Source: Muribaculaceae bacterium (GTDB lineage: Bacteria; Bacteroidota; Bacteroidia; Bacteroidales; Muribaculaceae). From it: DNA of 64,000 bases. The position numbers and the translations under genes are program-made. The stretch is taken from contig JAEETL010000001.1 of NCBI GenBank assembly GCA_016290325.1, positions 1 to 64,000 on the forward strand, read 5' to 3'. Positions 43,040 through 51,714 of the stretch are shown here, one piece after another (the first letter of the stretch is position 1; each line of letters starts with the position of its first letter). A model generated the notes under the pieces. That model made no database searches. It was given only the letters and a program-made list of their open reading frames with translations, and was not told where the DNA came from.

Positions 43040-43882
43040 TTATTTTTTAGCGGTGAATAAATTGTTGATAGCAGCAGGATTGCTCAGGGTGGCGTTGAAG
43101 AGCATCTCCAGGTCCACCTTAGTCTCCTCGCCCGGCTGGGCAGCGGTGACTACAAGCGTACCCAGAGGGCTGTTCTGGGTGAAGATGGGCTCATCGTCAG
43201 CACGCTGGGGGCGGAAGGCCAACTTGCTCATCACGTCGGCAAAGCTGGCGTTGAGCAGTACCTGGCTGTGGTCGATGATAACGACGTGATCCAGGATGTC
43301 GCTGATGTCGCGCACCTGATGGGTCGAGATGAGGATCATCTTCTCGTCGGTCATGCCGGCGCCGATGAGTTTGCGGAACTGGCTCTTGCTGGGGATGTCC
43401 AGGCCGTTGGTGGGTTCGTCCATGATGAGCACGCGGGTGTTGGTGGCAAATGCAAAGGCCATGAAGACTTTCTTCTTTTGGCCCATCGAGAGCGCGTTGA
43501 GCTTCACGTCCATGTCACCGCCCATCTCAAAGATCTCGAGGTAGCGTTGCATGTCCTCGCTACTGAATTTGGGGTAGAACGGGGCATTGATGCTCACATA
43601 CTGGCGCAGGGTGAGGTGAGGCATCTCAAATTCCTCAGGGACCAGATAGATGTCGCTCATGGTCTTGGGCAGACGGCGGCGCACGTCCACATCATCCATG
43701 GTGGCGATGCCAGATTGCGGAGTAAGCAAGCCCGTCATCAGGTAGATGAGGGTGGACTTGCCGGCGCCGTTCTTGCCGAGCAGGCCGTAAACGTTGCCTG
43801 GCTCCAGGTCCAATGAGAAGTCATTGAACAAGTTTCCGAGTTTTTTGTTGTAACCGAAACTGATGTTTTTGAGTTGTAACAT
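43040..43882 (-). CDS. ABC transporter ATP-binding protein
   Basis: 280 aa. Walker A YGLLGKNGAGKSTLIYLMTG, signature ALSMGQKKKVF, Walker B RVLIMDEPTNGLDIP, H-loop ILISTHQVRD. YtrB-like size with a C-terminal extension (about 215-280). First gene of the operon ATPase-permease-GntR, driven by the promoter/operator at 43940-43997. Confidence 0.93.
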   Translation of the reverse strand: MLQLKNISFGYNKKLGNLFNDFSLDLEPGNVYGLLGKNGAGKSTLIYLMTGLLTPQSGIATMDDVDVRRRLPKTMSDIYLVPEEFEMPHLTLRQYVSINAPFYPKFSSEDMQRYLEIFEMGGDMDVKLNALSMGQKKKVFMAFAFATNTRVLIMDEPTNGLDIPSKSQFRKLIGAGMTDEKMILISTHQVRDISDILDHVVIIDHSQVLLNASFADVMSKLAFRPQRADDEPIFTQNSPLGTLVVTAAQPGEETKVDLEMLFNATLSNPAAINNLFTAKK

Positions 43883-43939
43883 AATGTTGAGGTTTTAAGT
43901 TTATATGAGTGATTATTTTGTTCGTTTTAATACTTAATT

Positions 43940-43997
43940 AGTGTACTACTTAACTAGTACACTGCAAAGGTATAACAATATATTTGAACCGACCAAA
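43940..43997 (-). promoter_or_regulatory. Promoter and GntR/YtrA operator of the ABC operon
   Basis: Minus strand: TTTG (43997-43994), 21-bp spacer, -7 box TACCTTTG (43972-43965), then a perfect 9-bp dyad AGTGTACTA / TAGTACACT (43940-43948 and 43955-43963, 6-bp centre) exactly where transcription should start. This is the expected operator of the GntR regulator encoded at the end of the operon, giving negative autoregulation. Confidence 0.7.
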
Positions 43998-44231
43998 TAT
44001 TTTAACACTTTTTAAGATTTTTCTTTTAGATACGTATCTATTCAACCGTTTTACCCTACGCAAAGGCTCGCTGCGCGAGCAGTTTAAAGTTTAGATGTTA
44101 GAGTTTAAAGAGGCATCCGCATCCTGACCTCACGCTCCAGGTTTTATTTTTTCACATGTAATTACCGTGAATTATTCATTAATTATATGATCAATTCACG
44201 ATAATTCACTTGAAAATATTTTTTAAAGTTT

Positions 44232-44270
44232 GTCCTTCTTGTCTTTCTTGTCTTCCAACCCAAAACCTTC
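44232..44270. repeat. Dispersed intergenic repeat, copy 2 (partner 13538-13570)
   Basis: GTCCTTCTTGTC and CTTGTCTTCCAACC followed by AAAACCTT, as at 13538-13570, with an additional 9-bp stretch between the two blocks. Confidence 0.6.
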
Positions 44271-44341
44271 GCGTCTTTGCGTGGGATCAACGAGTTCGGG
44301 TGATAACACCTAAAGCCTTACACCTAATTTATAAATGTGAC

Positions 44342-44380
44342 AAAAAAGTATCCGCACTCCAGTAACCGGAATGCGGATGC
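44342..44380 (-). terminator. Terminator after the 143-aa dockerin gene
   Basis: Minus strand: GCATCCGCATTCC / GGAGTGCGGATAC with one or two imperfect pairs, followed by TTTTTTG. Confidence 0.75.
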
Positions 44381-44382
44381 CT

Positions 44383-44403
44383 CTCTAATCTCTAATCGCT
44401 AAT
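44383..44403 (-). repeat. 7-bp-period repeat after the 143-aa dockerin gene
   Basis: CTCTAAT CTCTAAT CGCTAAT on the plus strand; GATTAG units with a stop every 7 bp on the coding strand, between stop codon and terminator. Confidence 0.6.
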
Positions 44404-44421
44404 CAGCGAGCGCAGCGAGCT

Positions 44422-44853
44422 TCACCAGGTACCGCTGAGCAGGTAGTCGATGAGTGCGGTGACATCGGCAATGCTCACGTCGGTGCTGTTGTTGCAGTCG
44501 GCTGCCGCGATGTTGATACCGCTGTCATCGCCGCTGAGCAGGTAGTCGATGAGCGCTGTCACATCGGCAATGGTCACGTCGCCGTCATTGTTCACGTCGC
44601 CAATCATTACCGTGGGAGCAGAGCTGCCCTCGTTGCTGAAGTACATGTCCTTGACCTGTGCCAGGGCGATGGTTGCCGTGCCCTCGGCATTGGTGATATA
44701 GACATTGCTAGCGTCGTAGGTGACTTTGAGTCCTTCTACCGAGTAGGCCACCGTCGAGTTGTCGGTCTTGGTAAATTTCAGGTAGCTATAGGTCTCGGCG
44801 CTGGCAACCATGGCCACCAGGGCGATAAGCATCGTTATAATCGTCTTTTTCAT
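44422..44853 (-). CDS. Small secreted protein with a C-terminal dockerin dyad
   Basis: 143 aa. Signal peptide (about 1-19), a roughly 55-residue beta domain (TYSYLKFTKTDNSTVAYSVE, VYITNAEGTATIALAQVKDM) of a kind common in front of dockerin or sorting signals in Bacteroidales, then two calcium-binding repeats (GDVNNDGDVTIADVTALIDY about 85-104; second, degenerate, CNNSTDVSIADVTALIDY). 51 bp downstream of the 803-aa beta-helix gene in the same direction, so probably co-expressed with it. Confidence 0.8.
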   Translation of the reverse strand: MKKTIITMLIALVAMVASAETYSYLKFTKTDNSTVAYSVEGLKVTYDASNVYITNAEGTATIALAQVKDMYFSNEGSSAPTVMIGDVNNDGDVTIADVTALIDYLLSGDDSGINIAAADCNNSTDVSIADVTALIDYLLSGTW

Positions 44854-44904
44854 AATCTTGAACTCTTAAATTGATGTTTCATAATGCGAATAACTACTTG
44901 AGGA

Positions 44905-47316
44905 TTACCAGTTGGGACCCCAGCCACCGCCAGAGTAGGTTGAAAGTGAAACTTGTGAGCCGCCGGTTGCATTGGTAGCGCCCTTGCCGGTCCAGAAGGT
45001 GGTGCCGCTTGCCGTCACGCCAGTGTAGAGTTTAGGCGTGGAGGGAGCAGTGACAACGATGGTCTTGCTCGTGGTAGAGCCACCGCCAGGACCCATGCCG
45101 CCCTGGTTGGAGAAGGTCGGGGTGTAGGCTGCAAAGGCAACGTTGCTGCCACTGTAGAGGGCAATCCACTTGTTGGCGCTAACGGTACCCTGATAGCAGG
45201 TCTGGCCGAGTGATGCACCGCTCTCGATGGCACCCATGTTGCCGCCGATGGCCATCAGGTTAGCACCGCTCTGGATATAAACCTTGTAGCCACCCTCGCT
45301 GTTGGCGTCGAGGCCTTCCTCGCTACCGCAGCAGAAGACGTTACCGCCGCTCAGGTACATGTTGCCGTTTGAGTCAATGGCATCGTTGCCGGTTGCCACG
45401 GCATAAACGTAACCACCCTTGAGGTACATGTGTGATGAGCTGTTCAACGCATCGTCATAGCTGGTCACCTCGACATAGCCGCCATTGATGGTCATGATGA
45501 TTTTGGACTCGATGCCCTCGGCGCCTTCACCACCAGTAGCACTCACGGTGATGGTGCCGCCGTTGATGGTAATGTTGCCGTCCACCTTGATGCCCTTGGG
45601 CGAGGAGCGCATGTCGCTGTTCGACGAGCCACCGCCTCCAGGCCAGCCACCGCCACTACTGCTTTGGCCGTAACGGCTGCCCGTGGTGGTCACCTTGATG
45701 TTACCGTCGTTGATGATGAGCCAGCCGTCGATGCTCATGCCCTTGTCGCCGTTACCAGTAGCCTTGAGGTCAAAGGTACCGCCGTCGATGGTCACGTTGT
45801 TGTCGCACTTGATGCCTGCGCTGGCGCTGGTCGTCTGGTCGCTGGCCGTTTGACCACCACCGCTCACGGTGCCGCTGATGTTGCCGCCCGTGATGTGCAG
45901 GTTGCCCTCGCACTTGAGTGCCTTGCTGGCAGGACCGTTGATGTTGTAGGTGATGGTGCCGCCGGTGATCTCCATGTCATAGTCGCTCTTGATACCGTGG
46001 TCATAGGTGTTGAGCGTCAACGTGCCGTCGCTCACGAGGACGGTGCCCTCGCTGTGAACACCCACTGCCTCGTCCTTAGTCGTGGTGCACTTCATGCTGG
46101 CGCCATTCAAGATAAAGGCATAGTCGGCCTTGGCGCACTTCACGCTACTGGTGTCAACGGTGCTGTAAGCCCAGTCGCCACCCGAGCAGTTGATGTCGAT
46201 GTTACCTGCAGTGCAAGTCATCGTGCTGTCGCACTTCATGCCACGGGCGCCGTTGCCGGTCATGGTGATATTTACGACAGCCTCGGCACCGTTGATGGTG
46301 AGGTTGCGGTCGGTGCCGATGCCGGTAGCTTCCTTGATCTTGCTATCTTCTTCGTCCCAGACGGGGATGCCGGTGTGCTTCAGCGTCAAGGTGCCGCCCT
46401 CAATGTTGACGTTGCCCTCGGCCTTAATGCACTTGGTGCCAGCGGCGCTGCCGTTGATGGTGAGTGTGCCGCCCTTGATGAGCACGTGGCCGTCCTCCTC
46501 GGGAATAGTCACGTCCTCGGCATCTACCTGTAGACCATCGTCACCGCAGCTCTGGATGTTGATGGTACCGCCGTTCATCTGGAAGTACTGACTCACGTTG
46601 ATGGCGTCGGCCACAGCGCTGGTGATGGTGATGGTACCCACGGTCTTCTTGACCTCCATGTACTCGTTGCAGGCCAGCGCGTGCTTCTTGTTACCCGTGA
46701 TGGTCAGTGAGCCGCCCTTGGCAAACTCGGCATGACCCTTCACGAGGAAGGCGGCCTTCTTGGTGTTGTTGGCACCATCGGCCAGCGTGTTGGTCGTTCC
46801 GTCGGCCAACTGCACGGCGATGCGCTTGCTGTTCTGGATGTTGATGGCGGCGCTGTCGGGGTTAACCAAGTTAACGCCGTTCATGACGAGCGTCATCTTG
46901 TAAGCTCCAGCATGGTAGAAGCAACCGCTGTTGCTGGTGCCTTGCAGGGTGTAAGTGTACTCGGTGGCCACATCGGCGTCCTGCATGACGGCGACGCGCG
47001 CGCCGGTTACCTGGGCGGTGATGTGGTTGGCAATGTTACCGGCCACATACACGTCGGCCACTGTGTTGTTGTACTTGACGAGGACATTGTCGTCGGCAAA
47101 CGTCTCGCTGGCGACGGTCACACTGTCCACATCGGCTAGGGTAAAGCCCTTCTCCAATACTGTGAGCAGACTAGCCGAGGAATACGGCATCGTGCCCACC
47201 GATTCGGTGTTGTAGGCCCAGTGCACATGTCCGGTGTGGATCCACATCGTTTGCTGTGCATAGCCCAAAACACTCGCCATAGCAACTAGTGCTGCTAAAA
47301 GAAATCGTTTTCTCAT
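44905..47316 (-). CDS. Large secreted Cthe_2159-like beta-helix protein
   Basis: 803 aa. Signal peptide, then about 120 residues of N-terminal domain and a very long run of beta-helix coils with alternating GG(T)xxI and ADAINVS / AKGIKxEGN motifs: GGTINIQSCGDDGLQVDAED, GGTLTINGSAAGTKCIKAEG, GNGDKGMSIDGWLIINDGN. A Gly/Ser-rich loop (SSSGGGWPGGGGSSNSD) is near residue 555. It is a third paralogue of the carbohydrate-binding proteins at 16051 and 17317, but without dockerin repeats; the adjacent 143-aa gene supplies a dockerin dyad. Probably cell-surface or secreted; ligand unknown. Confidence 0.85.
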   Translation of the reverse strand: MRKRFLLAALVAMASVLGYAQQTMWIHTGHVHWAYNTESVGTMPYSSASLLTVLEKGFTLADVDSVTVASETFADDNVLVKYNNTVADVYVAGNIANHITAQVTGARVAVMQDADVATEYTYTLQGTSNSGCFYHAGAYKMTLVMNGVNLVNPDSAAINIQNSKRIAVQLADGTTNTLADGANNTKKAAFLVKGHAEFAKGGSLTITGNKKHALACNEYMEVKKTVGTITITSAVADAINVSQYFQMNGGTINIQSCGDDGLQVDAEDVTIPEEDGHVLIKGGTLTINGSAAGTKCIKAEGNVNIEGGTLTLKHTGIPVWDEEDSKIKEATGIGTDRNLTINGAEAVVNITMTGNGARGMKCDSTMTCTAGNIDINCSGGDWAYSTVDTSSVKCAKADYAFILNGASMKCTTTKDEAVGVHSEGTVLVSDGTLTLNTYDHGIKSDYDMEITGGTITYNINGPASKALKCEGNLHITGGNISGTVSGGGQTASDQTTSASAGIKCDNNVTIDGGTFDLKATGNGDKGMSIDGWLIINDGNIKVTTTGSRYGQSSSGGGWPGGGGSSNSDMRSSPKGIKVDGNITINGGTITVSATGGEGAEGIESKIIMTINGGYVEVTSYDDALNSSSHMYLKGGYVYAVATGNDAIDSNGNMYLSGGNVFCCGSEEGLDANSEGGYKVYIQSGANLMAIGGNMGAIESGASLGQTCYQGTVSANKWIALYSGSNVAFAAYTPTFSNQGGMGPGGGSTTSKTIVVTAPSTPKLYTGVTASGTTFWTGKGATNATGGSQVSLSTYSGGGWGPNW

Positions 47317-47391
47317 AATTGGTGAACTTTTTTAATTGTTTGGTGGTGTTTTGATAAAGATTAAAATGTGATTGTCTCCTGCAAAACTAGG

Positions 47392-47399
47392 CATTTTTG
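47392..47399 (-). promoter_or_regulatory. -7 box TAGTTTTG upstream of the 803-aa protein gene
   Basis: Minus-strand TAGTTTTG, 76 bp upstream of the start codon; no clear -33 element. Confidence 0.45.
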
Positions 47400-47664
47400 G
47401 CAGAAAAAACCAAGCGTAGAAAGGTGTTTTCAGTGAATCCCCACATTTGTTAGACGAATCAAGACAATAAAGCAAGCAATCTTCAGACGTTAACAAGTGA
47501 TAAAACATGAAAAGTTCACATGGTGAGATCAGGATGTTTTTAGAAGTGGCGATAAAGCCATGGATAAGTTGTAATCTGTTATTTGTTTTACGGCTTTTTG
47601 TTATTTTTTTATAAAATAAGAGTAATTTTGCCAAAAATATGAATTTTACTATCATCATTTGTAT

Positions 47665-47672
47665 TAATTTTG
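47665..47672 (+). promoter_or_regulatory. -7 box TAATTTTG upstream of the 295-aa secreted protein
   Basis: TAATTTTG, 67 bp before the start codon; a second identical box is at 47633-47640. Confidence 0.45.
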
Positions 47673-47738
47673 TACAACCAAGCGCAGGACATTATCTTTA
47701 CTGCCTTGACATTTCAAATAATAAATAATGAATAAACT

Positions 47739-48626
47739 ATGATGAGACAAACTTTAAGATTTCTTGTTTTGATATTGGCCACAGCACTTTACTGCGCGTC
47801 GGCTCAGGCGGTAGTTGATCCCTATGATGCGATGGCAATCACACCTGCCGAGGGCGTTGTTGAAAGCCTTCAACACTTTACCATCACCTTTGGCGACCTG
47901 CCTGTGGTGGTGAACGAACAGGCGGTCCCCACACTTGTGAAAGGCGGTGGCGCGACCTATGAAGGAAGCATGAGGGCCGATGAGGACGGAAAAACGGTGA
48001 TAGTGGATTTTGACGTGTGCTGTACCGCATCCGGGCAATATTATCTGAATCTGCCCGAGGGCTCTCTTATTGTGAACGGTCAGCATCTCCTGCCGTTGAC
48101 GCTCCGTTTCACCATTAACGGCACCATGGAATCGTTCTATGACCAAATCACCATTTCTCCCGCCGAGGGCGAGGTGGAGAGCCTGCAGAATTTCACAATT
48201 TCGGTGCCGGAATATATCGGTGAGATTGAATATGGCAGCATGGCCACATTGACCAATACCACGACCGGTAATAGCTATCAGGCCGAGATGTATGGCGTTC
48301 AATTTAACGTGCTGATGTTTTTCCCCGATGAGATTACCGAGCCGGGCAACTATACCTTGACCATTCCTGCTAACTCGATCATCATCTATACTTTGGGCGA
48401 GGATATTCATGAGCTCACATTTAACTATACCATTGCCGGTGGAAGCAGTTTCATCGTTGGTGACGTTAACGGGGATAATAACGTGAGTATCGCTGACGTG
48501 AGCGCCCTGATTGATATCCTGCTGAGTGGAGGTGTTGCTCCTGACGCTGCTGACGTTAACGGGGATAGTAACGTGAGTATCGCTGACGTGAGCGTCCTGA
48601 TTGATAAACTCTTGAGCGGAAACTGA
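47739..48626 (+). CDS. Secreted repeat-module protein with a C-terminal dockerin dyad
   Basis: 295 aa. Signal peptide (about 1-24), two Ig-like modules of about 100 residues each starting with ITPAEGVVESLQHFTITF and ISPAEGEVESLQNFTISV, then two dockerin repeats (GDVNGDNNVSIADVSALIDI, ADVNGDSNVSIADVSVLIDK). The dockerin repeats are nearly identical in DNA. The first module is a close copy of the start of the next gene. Surface adhesin or carbohydrate-active scaffold are guesses; no enzyme motif seen. Confidence 0.8.
   Translation: MMRQTLRFLVLILATALYCASAQAVVDPYDAMAITPAEGVVESLQHFTITFGDLPVVVNEQAVPTLVKGGGATYEGSMRADEDGKTVIVDFDVCCTASGQYYLNLPEGSLIVNGQHLLPLTLRFTINGTMESFYDQITISPAEGEVESLQNFTISVPEYIGEIEYGSMATLTNTTTGNSYQAEMYGVQFNVLMFFPDEITEPGNYTLTIPANSIIIYTLGEDIHELTFNYTIAGGSSFIVGDVNGDNNVSIADVSALIDILLSGGVAPDAADVNGDSNVSIADVSVLIDKLLSGN
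48461..48606 (+). repeat. Near-identical 56-bp DNA repeats encoding the dockerin dyad
   Basis: Bases 48461-48516 and 48551-48606 differ at two of 56 positions, 90 bp apart. This is far closer than the other dockerin dyads of the window, indicating recent duplication or gene conversion. Confidence 0.75.
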
Positions 48627-48752
48627 TAAAACGCGTAAATTCATATAGGCTTAAATCATCATAATTATTAACCATCATTTTGTGAGTGCTGAACGCAAAC
48701 TCAGTGTGTTGCCGAGGCATCACCATTTTATAAAAACCAAATCATTCAATCA

Positions 48753-51632
48753 ATGAGACAAATTGTAAGATCGATAGCATTGATCATTGCTGTTCTTTAC
48801 TGCTCATCGGCTCAAGCGGTAGTTGATCCCTATGAGGTGATGGCAATCACTCCTGCCGAGGGCGAAGTAGAGAGCCTGCAACATTTTACCATCACTTTTG
48901 ACGATCTGCCTGTAGTGGTAAATGAACAGGCTGTTCCCACCTTGCAGAAGGGTGGAGGTGCGACCTATGAAGGACGCATGAGATCTGATGAGGACGGGAA
49001 GACCGTGCTCGTGGACTTTGACGAGTGCTATACCGCATCAGGACAGTATTACCTGAACCTGCCCGAGGGATCCCTCACGGTGAATGGCCAGCAGTTGCTC
49101 CCGCTGACGTTGAGGTTCTCTATTAGCGGAAGTGTTGAATCGTTTTATGACCAGATCACGATCACCCCTGCTGAGGGCGAGGTGGAGAGTTTGCAGTATT
49201 TCACCATCTCTTTCCCGCTATATGTGACCGAGATTGCCTTTGGCAGCAGGGCTACGCTCACCAACACCACGACAGGCCACACCTATAACACCGAGATGAC
49301 CGAGGTGGGCTTCAATCTGCTGGTATATACTTCCCAAGAAATCACCGAGGCTGGCGACTACACCTTGACGGTTCCCGCCGGGTCGGTTATCATCACCGCG
49401 CTGGGCGAGGAGGTACATGAGCTCAATTTCAATTACACAATTGCCGATACCGGGACCTCGTTCTATGATGAGATTACGATTGATCCCGCCGAGGGCAGGG
49501 TAGAGAGCTTGCAGAACTTCACCATTACCTTCCCCATGGAGATTGACTGTCTGGCGGCTGACGTCATGGGGACGTTGACCAATACCACGACAGGCACGAA
49601 CTATGACGCGGCGATGTCTTCCCTAGACAACAAAGTGTATGTGGACATTGCCGAGGCGGTAACTGAGCCGGGACGATATGTACTGACCATCCCCGAGGGC
49701 GCTGTTATCATCGAGGCTTTGGGTGAGATGATTCATGAACTCAAATTCGATTATACTATCAACGGTGGAGAAATGCCTGATTTCACCATCAATCCTCCCG
49801 CAGGCGAAGTACATTTATTGCAGTATTTCACCATCGCTTACGGAACGCCTGTTGTGGTTGACGAGGAAGCCCATTCGATTTTAACCAATGATGAGACCGG
49901 CGAGGCTTTTGAGTGCAATATGCTTGAAATTGGCGGCAATGCTGTTATCTATAAGGAATATCCGTTGAGTGTTGTGGGTACTTACACGCTTACGGTTCCT
50001 GCCAACAGTATCTCGATCGAGTCTTCAGGACAAACCAATCCTGAGATGGTCTTCCACTACAACCTGACCGAGAAAGACACCTATATCCCCCCGGTAATCG
50101 AGTACCAGCCCGAAGGCGAATTGCGCTTGTATATGCGCACAGGTGGCGTTGTCAATGAAGTGGAAGTAGGCGAAGTTCCCGAGGGCGAGAACCCCTATGT
50201 CATTATCTATGAGCAGCAAGACGGTGCGTTGAGCCTCGTTTTTGCTCCCGAGAACAAGGTTTACATCCAGCATCCCGTCTCGATGTCATACTATGACGGT
50301 TGGGTAGAAGGCACCCTGAGTGAAGACGGAAAGACAATCACTGTACCCATGGGCCAGTATATTGCTTATGCCCGCTCGTTAGAGATGGCTGTTCAGGTGG
50401 CCATGTTTACCTATAACGATAGTATTGGCAGCTATGTGTATGACGAGTCGATCGAGGAGCTGACTTACACCATCCATGACGATGGCACCATCACCCAAAA
50501 CGGTACCGACCAAAACCATATCCTGGGAACGATGAACCGAGCCTTTGGCGATGTGTTCCAGTATTTGGATTACGAGTGGTTGCAGTCGGGTGACTATGAA
50601 ACAGTTTTAATTCCCGCTATCGAGCAACCCATCACGCCTCCCGCTGGTTTGCAAACCCGGAATTACTACCTGACGACAGCCGTGAACGATGGCATGGATT
50701 GGGATCCTTATTCGGCTGTAGTCACGATGGGCTTTGATGGTGATGACGTGTGGTTGAGAGGAATCTCGCAGTACCTTCCTGAAGCTTGGATTAAGGGTGT
50801 GCGCGATGGTAACAAGATTACCTTCTCCAATCCGCAGTTGCTGGGCTCCTATGAGCAGTTAATCTACTTCAAGAGTGCCCATTTCAATCCTCTCACTGGT
50901 GAAGTGACTCAAAAGGACATGGTCTTGACGATAAATGATGACGAGACATTCTCGACCATTGATTATGTCTTTATCTGTGCCAACAAGGAGAACCTCGAGT
51001 ACATTAATTTCTATCAGGGACTCACGCTGTCAATCTATCGTGATGCCATCGTGGATGGTCCTGAGGGTTATGAGATGAAAGATTATATCTTCTCTTATAA
51101 GACCTCGTCCAATTACTATGGACCTCTTGTTGCAGGTGAGACTGAGGTTAAGGTAGTATTTTTGGATGAAGATGTGTACATTAAGGGCTTATGGGAATAC
51201 CTTCCCGATGCTTGGGTAGTGGGTAAACTGGTTGATGGCAAACTGGTGTTCAATCTAGCCCAGTTTATGGGTTATTATGTTGAGGAATACTCAGCACGAT
51301 ATCCTATCTACCTGACATCTTTTGACCCCAATACTGGATTATTGTTGCCTCAGGTTTCATTTGACTATAATGCTGAGTCGAGTTCATTTACCAATATCAG
51401 TTCGCCGCTGAGCATTGGTATCAACAAGACGGGTTACCTGAGCCTTCAGGATTTATATGAATGCGCCCTTACCCCTGCTAATTCGGGCGTTACGTCGATT
51501 GTAGCCGATGATGCTTACATCACGGGTTATTATGACCTGCAAGGCCATCGCCTGGATAAGGCTCCAGACAATGGTATCATTTATATCGTCAAGTATTCTG
51601 ATGGCTCTACCCGAAAAGTCTTGAAGAGGTAA
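48753..51632 (+). CDS. Large secreted repeat-module protein with a C-terminal sorting-type domain
   Basis: 959 aa. Signal peptide, then about four Ig-like modules each opening with (I/T)xPAEGEVESLQxFTI (about residues 27, 132, 240, 340), followed by two longer repeats with (W)LRGISQYLPEAWIKGV / IKGLWEYLPDAWVVGK. The last 60 residues have the layout of a Bacteroidetes C-terminal sorting domain: VADDAYITGYYDLQGHRLD, GIIYIVKYSDGSTRKVL. The first 130 residues are nearly the same as in the preceding gene, which instead ends in dockerins. Likely secreted through a type IX-like route and retained at the surface. Confidence 0.82.
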   Translation: MRQIVRSIALIIAVLYCSSAQAVVDPYEVMAITPAEGEVESLQHFTITFDDLPVVVNEQAVPTLQKGGGATYEGRMRSDEDGKTVLVDFDECYTASGQYYLNLPEGSLTVNGQQLLPLTLRFSISGSVESFYDQITITPAEGEVESLQYFTISFPLYVTEIAFGSRATLTNTTTGHTYNTEMTEVGFNLLVYTSQEITEAGDYTLTVPAGSVIITALGEEVHELNFNYTIADTGTSFYDEITIDPAEGRVESLQNFTITFPMEIDCLAADVMGTLTNTTTGTNYDAAMSSLDNKVYVDIAEAVTEPGRYVLTIPEGAVIIEALGEMIHELKFDYTINGGEMPDFTINPPAGEVHLLQYFTIAYGTPVVVDEEAHSILTNDETGEAFECNMLEIGGNAVIYKEYPLSVVGTYTLTVPANSISIESSGQTNPEMVFHYNLTEKDTYIPPVIEYQPEGELRLYMRTGGVVNEVEVGEVPEGENPYVIIYEQQDGALSLVFAPENKVYIQHPVSMSYYDGWVEGTLSEDGKTITVPMGQYIAYARSLEMAVQVAMFTYNDSIGSYVYDESIEELTYTIHDDGTITQNGTDQNHILGTMNRAFGDVFQYLDYEWLQSGDYETVLIPAIEQPITPPAGLQTRNYYLTTAVNDGMDWDPYSAVVTMGFDGDDVWLRGISQYLPEAWIKGVRDGNKITFSNPQLLGSYEQLIYFKSAHFNPLTGEVTQKDMVLTINDDETFSTIDYVFICANKENLEYINFYQGLTLSIYRDAIVDGPEGYEMKDYIFSYKTSSNYYGPLVAGETEVKVVFLDEDVYIKGLWEYLPDAWVVGKLVDGKLVFNLAQFMGYYVEEYSARYPIYLTSFDPNTGLLLPQVSFDYNAESSSFTNISSPLSIGINKTGYLSLQDLYECALTPANSGVTSIVADDAYITGYYDLQGHRLDKAPDNGIIYIVKYSDGSTRKVLKR

Positions 51633-51660
51633 ATTCCTGTTCAACTGGAACAAGCAAACG

Positions 51661-51697
51661 AGCATCCTGCCAAGATTCTTGGTAGGATGCTTTTATT
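51661..51697 (+). terminator. Terminator after the 959-aa protein gene
   Basis: 14-bp stem AGCATCCTGCCAAG / CTTGGTAGGATGCT with one wobble pair and a 3-nt loop, followed by TTTATTCTTG. It lies between convergent genes. Confidence 0.85.
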
Positions 51698-51714
51698 CTT
51701 GACATTGAAAAAGG

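Larger units (their letters stand above)
43998..44421. other. Gene-free region with dispersed repeats
   Basis: Holds a 7-bp-like text (about 44091-44115), a GTGAATTATTCAT / ATAATTCAC-type palindromic stretch (about 44168-44212), copy 2 of a dispersed repeat (44232-44270), the terminator of the dockerin gene (44342-44380) and a 7-bp-period repeat (44383-44403). No coding gene is seen. Confidence 0.6.
47317..47738. other. Intergenic region between divergent secreted-protein genes
   Basis: 422 bp, AT-rich. Contains -7 boxes for both directions (47392-47399 minus; 47665-47672 and possibly 47633-47640 plus). No gene seen. Confidence 0.55.

Noticed and set aside
45664-46533. 289-codon frame antisense to the 803-aa beta-helix gene
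   Set aside because: A shadow of a repetitive, GC-rich sense gene; no signal peptide or domain of its own.
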